Positions 58,976 through 64,000 of a stretch of DNA of 64,000 nt are shown here, piece after piece. Numbering within the stretch: the stretch's first letter is position 1; each line of letters opens with the position of its first letter. The notes beneath the pieces are model-generated. The model was not told the DNA's origin. It did no database searches and worked only from the letters and a program-made list of their open reading frames with translations. Source of the DNA: Patiria pectinifera (lineage: Eukaryota > Echinodermata > Asteroidea > Valvatida > Asterinidae); NCBI GenBank assembly GCA_029964075.1, contig CM057136.1, positions 6,324,001 through 6,388,000 on the forward strand. The letters run 5' to 3'. Both the position numbers and the translations under genes were made by a program.

Positions 58976-59407
58976 CTGATAGAGCTCTGATGGCAATGTG
59001 TAGAATCCATGATCACTCTGGACAGCTGTCACTATTTTTCTACGCATATCCAGGTCTTCGTCGGGTTCAAGAAGAGAATTTGCTGTCTCACGACCTACAG
59101 CAACATTCAATACTCGACGCTCCTTAAGATGCCTAGGCTGAAGGTGTTTGGGAAATTCGAACAACGTGTGCAGAGCATTTCTCTTCAGAATTTTGGTTTT
59201 ACCGCCTGTTTTGAAAGACTCGGGATCAAAGTGCTTCGAGCAGAGGCTATCTTGACTAGAAGGATTGTAGCCATCCCAACGCATAGCATGCACCCACTGG
59301 TGTCGTCTGGTGAGGTCCTTCGGAATATAGTGGAATGTAATTCCATTCGCCTTTGATTCTTGTGAATAACGCTGTTTACACCCCCATGCTACACAGGTTC
59401 GAGGCAT
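58976..59407 (-). CDS. THAP-domain exon of the P-type element
   Basis: ATG at 59407-59405, reached from a good 3' splice site (TTTTGCAG, exon start at 59425), then 144 codons to LPSELYQ/GTCAGA at 58976. Residues 1-90 are a full C2CH THAP zinc finger: C5, C10, C56, H59, with invariant P29, W38, F60 and an ALHTLF segment in place of the AVPTIF box. The start MPRTCVAWGC is typical. THAP fingers bind DNA; in P elements they contact sites near the ends. Residues 91-144 are polar and charged. If the intron is not removed, the frame runs 12 more codons to a stop, giving a 156-aa DNA-binding-only protein. That is reminiscent of Drosophila P-element repressors, which arise partly by intron retention. 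It could also be a host THAP gene carried by the element. Confidence 0.85.
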
Positions 59408-59718
59408 TGTGCATCACTTTAGATTCTGCAAAACAAATACAAGAGAAAACAAAGGTTTATTAAAAATGATCTTATATTATTAGAAAAATATTTCGTTATC
59501 AAGCTACATGGTGTAGGTCACAGTAATATATATCTATGATTATAGGCACTTGCAAAATTAGAGCTAAGTTGAGGATGAACACGGAATAGGAAAATAAAAT
59601 GTCGCTGAAAGCTGTCCACACTTCAGACTTGACTGCAAGTAGCAAAGGAATGAATGACTTTTAATGGTGTTGAACACAAATTTAGAACTTGTGCAAATTC
59701 AAAATGTTTATGTGCGAT

Positions 59719-60249
59719 CAGAAAGAATGATGTAACCTGACGCTACTTTAGCAGTTGTGCACAAAATCTATAGAGAGTCAAGAAGTTTCATGTGACACAC
59801 TCCTAAAATACAATGTAGCTTTACAGAATTCCAACAAAATTTGAATACACTAATGCTGTATTCTTTGGATCATTCTATGCTCTTCTGGCAGTTGCTATGT
59901 TCTGGTTGGCCACATTGTGACATTGTTATTAAGTTCCCAATGACTGTTATGCAAATTGTTGACAATCCTGACAAAGGAAAAGGGTCCACTCTTGCAAATT
60001 TGTGCAAGTTTTAAATTAATCTGCTCAACATTGCCATGACTCCGTGAGGAAAAGAATGTTGTAACCTGACGCTGCTTTTTTCTTCATATATTATCTCAAT
60101 GAATGTCAGTAATTGCAAAAATGATGATAAGATATGAATCTGGGACTGAGAAACACAAATTTGCTAGGAAATATTTAGAAATTTGTCTAGACTCTCCATA
60201 GCCTTTGTACACAACCGCTGAAGTAGCGTCAGATTACATTCTTTTCTGA
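59719..60249. mobile_element. MITE nested upstream of the THAP exon
   Basis: CAGAAAGAATGATGTAACCTG at the left and CAGAAAAGAATGTAATCTG read inward from the right, continuing ACGCTACTT..AGC.GTTGTG..CAAA. Inverted ends of about 60 bp. It lies in the THAP gene's 5' intron or leader. A third copy of the core (AACCTGACGCTGCTTT) sits at 60064. Confidence 0.65.
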
Positions 60250-60294
60250 CATGCCTGAGTGAGTGAGTGACTGGGACTATGAGATGATGATTGT

Positions 60295-61151
60295 AGGTCA
60301 ACTCGCCCCCTGACCGACTCGCCTCTTACCGACTCGCCCTCTGACCGACTCTCCCCCTGACTGACTCGCCCCTTACAAGCTCGCCCCCTGGCTGACTCGC
60401 CCCCTAGCTGACTCGCCCCCTCGCCTCCTAACCGACTCGCCCTCCTGGAAAATGATGCACCGTAGGGTAGCCCCAAAATGTGGCCTATTTACTGGACTGC
60501 CTCCGTAAACATAGGCCACACATCCACCATGTACAAAAACGTGTCGACGGAGCCAAATTTTGATTTTCACATTTAGGCTTACTTTGTTGAAATTTTGATA
60601 CGAAAACGTGTAAAAATGAATCTGGAAATTTCACGAAAAATGGACATCTGAAAAAGGCAGCACTTTCTGATTAGCCTATATAGAGGGTGAGAATGCTTCT
60701 AAAGCAAAAAAAACCTACAAAGTAAGCCCAAATGTGAAAATCAAAATTTGGCTCCGTCGACACGTTTTTGTACATGGTGGATGTGTGGCCTATGTTTACG
60801 GAGGCAGTCCAGTAAATAGGCCACATTTATGGGGCTAACCGTAGGGGGACATCGTGAAAAAAAAATAAAGACAGTGGAGGGGAACACAGAGGGTCCAGCC
60901 AATCAGCTTCGTTATCCGAGTTTCTTATAAAGGATCAATAGTTTTTTTCATTTGACGTTTGAATAATTTGGCCCCATTAAGTTTCACGTTGCGACCGGGG
61001 CACCGGGCAATGTGCTCCACTGTCTATTTTAATTTTTTTTACGATGTCCCCGTATGGTTCATAATTTTCAAGGGGGCGAGTCGGTCAGGGGGCGAGTCGG
61101 CTGGGAGGGGAGTCCGCTAGGGGGGGAGTCGGCCAGGGGGCGAGTTGACCT
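60295..61151. mobile_element. Foldback element, 857 bp, with minisatellite ends
   Basis: The outer arms are arrays of a 16-18-bp GACTCGCCCCCTGACC unit (60300-60440), inverted at 61070-61150. The inner arms of about 107 bp (near 60476-60590 and 60716-60830) are inverse copies with about one difference. The termini are AGGTCAACTCGCC / GGCGAGTTGACCT. The 80-codon minus-strand frame rich in GESVRG is a repeat artefact. It is nested in the P-type element and very young or kept homogeneous. Confidence 0.8.
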
Positions 61152-61368
61152 GACACCGAGATGATTATGTGCTACAATTGAATCGTGCACAACCATGACA
61201 GCCAGAACAGTGGCGTCTGGATCAATTTTTATTTGCAAAATATCCAATGAAATTTTCCCAAAATACTTGTTTTTTTTCCTTGCTCAATGCCCAGGTATAT
61301 CATACATGATATGTACACATTGTCAGGTTTGTTCAACTGTCATAAAAGGCAATAATACTACAACTTAC

Positions 61369-61447
61369 CCTTCACGGTGACGTTCTGCTTGGAGGACCAC
61401 ACCAGACAGCCGCGTACTGTGTGACCGCGTCGAACAAGTTTGCCCAT
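61369..61447 (-). CDS. Possible first exon of the P-type element's gene
   Basis: An ATG at 61447 lies just inside the right terminus after GCCGCCATTTT, a YY1-type start-site motif. It opens 26 codons (MGKLVRRGHTVRGCLVWSS...) ending GAAGG/GTAAGT, an excellent donor. If spliced to the THAP exon at 59425 the frame does not continue into THAP; it would be an upstream short ORF. So this is either a leader exon or an unrelated start. Confidence 0.35.
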
Positions 61448-61475
61448 GGTTTTTAAAAATGGCGGCTTCACTGAA
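61440..61475 (-). promoter_or_regulatory. YY1-type motif near the right terminus
   Basis: On the minus strand AAGCCGCCATTTTTAAAAACC lies about 55-75 bp inside the right end, just before the ATG at 61447. GCCGCCATTTT is a known initiator-type motif at TATA-less promoters. It may mark the element's promoter. Confidence 0.35.
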
Positions 61476-61526
61476 ATTACGGTCTTGCGCCCCCTGTTGT
61501 CCGTCTATGGGTTCTTTATGTCTATG

Positions 61527-61534
61527 CGCGTGGG
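61527..61534. repeat. Target-site duplication, right copy
   Basis: CGCGTGGG, identical to 56319-56326 and directly adjacent to the element's right terminus. Confidence 0.85.
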
Positions 61535-62134
61535 TGAAAATGTCATTCGCAAATAAAGCTCAATGGTTACCTGACTGTGAAATCCCCATAGATAGATAGA
61601 CTGGTTATTAAAAATCATCGTGGCGGCACATGCCGAGTTAAGATGACAATACAATGTTAAACCATTAGAAACAAAAAATCAGTTAATACGGAATTTACAC
61701 AAAATGCAATAAGATACGGTCCCCTGTTAAATTGTGAATTGTTTTTTAAAAAGTGATGTTTAAAATACGATTGACATTAAAAGATAAGTATATTTAGTAA
61801 TATTCATTACAATCATCGAGATTGCGCTGAGGAATAAGGTATGATTGGTCATTATTTCATAAAAAAAAATCATATTAACAATTTTAATGACAAAATTCGA
61901 TTATGTTACCAAATGAGAACTTCAAATTAGGTTTTGCCCTTCACCGACGTTTAAACACTGAATACTCAGTGTGTTACCTCCCGAGTGGAAGTTGAAAAAA
62001 AAAAATCACATTTGATTTACATCACCCCGACGCAAAATTCCATCTTATAAAATGAGAACTTGGACATAGTCCCACAGTTACAACGTGCCGTTAAGTCAAA
62101 AAGATAATTGGTTGTACTTAACTATGTAAGAAGG

Positions 62135-62260
62135 AGGGGCTCGTGACATATTTTCAATGGGGAGCGCTCATAAGATCCTACAATCAGGCACACTATAATA
62201 ACTAAAAATATGCAAATTCCCACGACTATTTATTAAGGGGGAGACCGCTCGCATGTACGT
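62135..62260 (+). repeat. Dispersed repeat, uninterrupted copy
   Basis: GGGGCTCGTGACATATTTTC, GGGGAGCGCTCATAAGATCCTAC, CACGACTATTTATTAAGGGGGAGACC. It is collinear with the two halves at 34812-34850 and 35468-35530. Confidence 0.65.
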
Positions 62261-63394
62261 CACACCTTATGAGCTGAAATTTCACCTGCATGTTAACGTG
62301 TACTTACATAATAACAATCCACAAAATACAATTCGCATAGAGCTGAGCTTGTCATTACCCAGAAATAAGACTGAAACTGAGTAAAATTTCAGCACAACAC
62401 ACACGTGTTTTTTCCCCCCAGAGAAACGCACTTCAGGCTATCTCGACTCCAACACATTAAGGTAAAATGGCAGAAGCCTTGCGAGGCACCCGCCCGCTCA
62501 TAAAATGTAGCTGATTTGCCGTAAGTGAAGGTAAAGAATGTTTTTCGCCGGTTCTGAGGAGTCTATTCCCAACGTAGCTGACTGCACAGGTACCTTAACG
62601 CTACTGCACTGATGACCAGGCAGCGCGTCCCGGGCGGTGGAAGCGTATACACTAAGGTAACTAATATCCCATTTGCTCGCTAGCAAACTTCCATGCAGGA
62701 AGACTGCAAAAACTGGGGTAATTAAATAAAAAAGACTTGTTTTTAAATATACAAATTAGGCTACATATTCAGTGAACCCCTTCAGTTAATAAATACGCAC
62801 GCGTCGCGTTTCAGTAAATGGTTTGTTTTTGACATGCGACTGGAATTAAGACTATCCCTCAAACCGATCGAATTTTGCGTCAAAAATTTGATCCCAAAGT
62901 TTGCTCTCGCAACACGCAAACATAACAAAAGGCGGCCAAATTTAAGGACATTTATATTCTATTTTTAAATGCTCACTCCAAATAATATCATATCATTTCG
63001 TGAAAAACGCATTTTGGCGCTATCGGGTACGCCATTCCCTTTAATTCCGCAGATTGTTTGGGTGTAAACTAGATGCTTATATTTCACCATCAGGAAGGCT
63101 TAGTATAGGCAACTGCTATACCCCATTGGTCGTAGGTCCACGGCTGGTGGGGGGGGGGGGGGGAAATCACGGGTGTGATCAGACAATTTTTGAATGACCT
63201 ATTGCGGCGTGACATTTGCCGACAGGCCACTATATGCTGGAAGGTAGCCAGGCCTATTACCGGTCACCCAGGAACCGCAAAATAAACATGTTTTGTCCGT
63301 CAAAATGGTAACAACATGTTGGTGAAGGGGGTGGGGGATAATACTACTAATGAGGTTTGCGAGATGCTGACGCTTTCATTTCATCCCCCGCCCT

Positions 63395-63416
63395 CCCCCG
63401 CTTGATTCGCCACTGG
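63395..63416. mobile_element. hAT-like MITE terminus (CAGTGGCG)
   Basis: Read on the minus strand: CCAGTGGCGAATCAAGCGGGGG. Same terminal word as at 26132 and 35676. The partner end was not located; a G-rich tract at 63135-63165 may belong to it. Confidence 0.45.
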
Positions 63417-64000
63417 AGCGAGAATCTTGATGCATTGAAGGTATACGTGTGTGTTCTTGGCTTATACACAAAAGAAATTCAGCGGTTTCTCACTCCCTAC
63501 ATTGATGCTCCTGCTAAACATCCGATACCGTTTTTTTTCCTTAAAAAAATGCAAGAGGTGAGACAGGGAGGATGCTTTGCAAGCAAAACTTGCCCACCTC
63601 ATCTTACACCGACATTATCCTCTCTTACCTCAGGAGCAAACTACAGACACTTCAACGTAAACTCAGCCAGGTATAACGGCTTAAGCGAGGTCATTCTCCC
63701 CCAAGATCAACATGACACCATTCAGCAGTTCCCCCAACTCCACCGTGGCATGAAACGGTACCCGTGTGTACATTGTACACTACGTCTATGTAAATAGTCC
63801 CTACGTTATCTTAACCGGAGCCCGAGCGAGTTTTAAAATAAGGCAGCGCGGCCGCGTTATTTCTTGAGAAGGATCGCAATCATCTGGGGAGATAGTTTTT
63901 CAACTGGATGCATCTTTTATTAAATCGCAAATCTTTATAACAAAACCCCTCTTGACTTTCGAATTTTGTTGGATTGTGAAACTGATCAAACGCACCGGTC

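Larger units (their letters stand above)
56327..61526 (-). mobile_element. P-superfamily DNA transposon, 5.2 kb, THAP-encoding
   Basis: Terminal inverted repeats of 29 bp with one mismatch: CATAGACATAAAGAACC, then T or C, then ATAGACGGACA (56327-56355 and 61526-61498). A perfect 8-bp duplication CGCGTGGG flanks it (56319-56326, 61527-61534). A 10-bp subterminal inverted repeat ACCGTAATTT lies about 45-65 bp from each end (56382-56391; inverse 61474-61483). Inside, on the minus strand, is a complete THAP zinc-finger exon. Drosophila P elements have 31-bp TIRs, 11-bp subterminal repeats, 8-bp duplications and a THAP-domain transposase, so all marks agree. No exon with the RNase-H-like catalytic or GTP-binding regions was found, so it looks non-autonomous. 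At least three smaller elements are nested inside. Perfect duplication and near-identical TIRs suggest a fairly recent insertion. Confidence 0.8.
61535..64000. other. No gene recognised
   Basis: Contains the uninterrupted copy of a dispersed repeat (62135-62260), a G16 run near 63148, and a hAT-like end (63395-63416). A plus-strand frame ending at 63797 has no recognisable domain; its only exon-like sign is ACCTCAG at 63628-63634. Confidence 0.4.

Noticed and set aside
60234-60476. Minus-strand frame rich in GESVRGESVRG
   Set aside because: It is a direct translation of the GC-rich 16-18-bp minisatellite arm of a foldback element.
63357-63797. 146-codon plus-strand frame near the right edge
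   Set aside because: It begins with a non-ATG codon inside a MITE end. The latter half could be an exon after ACCTCAG, but no domain or donor supports it, and the window ends soon after.

Overview
The window is eukaryotic. Its genes are split by introns with GT/AG borders, most of the sequence is non-coding, and small inverted-repeat DNA transposons are very dense. A NACHT-LRR immune receptor, a split rhodopsin-class neuropeptide receptor and a TTAGGG-like tract together suggest a marine invertebrate deuterostome. An echinoderm is my best guess; amphioxus or a hemichordate is not excluded. I saw no rRNA gene, no intact tRNA gene, no CRISPR array, and no retroviral, LTR or Polinton-like element.

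Layout. (1) 1.4-8.3 kb, minus strand: an NLR gene that I reconstruct as three exons with matching intron phases (about 1,022 aa). Its N-terminus has no death-fold domain. It carries three 16-residue repeats and a short Gly/Asn-rich cassette exon, followed by NACHT and an LRR array held in one exon. The introns hold three inverted-repeat elements and a five-unit tandem array with nuclear-receptor-type half sites. (2) 8.3-36 kb: no convincing gene. This is a repeat landscape with several elements that have clean target-site duplications (hAT-like, 8 bp; Mutator-like, 9-11 bp), three copies of a foldback family built from short TTCGGACTAT/ATAGTCCGAA units, a 1.7-kb inverted duplication, and an array of GATGGCGGC-type motifs. 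(3) 36.6-53.8 kb, plus strand: a complete six-exon class A GPCR of 458 aa, closest by motif to the tachykinin / neuropeptide FF / leucokinin receptor group. Its 12.2-kb first intron is full of mobile elements. (4) 56.3-61.5 kb: a 5.2-kb DNA transposon with 29-bp terminal inverted repeats, 10-bp subterminal inverted repeats and a perfect 8-bp target-site duplication. It contains a minus-strand exon encoding a complete THAP zinc finger, the DNA-binding domain of P-element transposases. I found no catalytic-domain exons, so it looks like a P-superfamily element reduced to its DNA-binding part. (5) 61.5-64 kb: repeats only.

The NLR and the GPCR are host genes with no visible functional link. The main results are the P-type element, the exon reconstructions, and the unusual NLR N-terminus. 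All family names come from motif reading, not from database searches.
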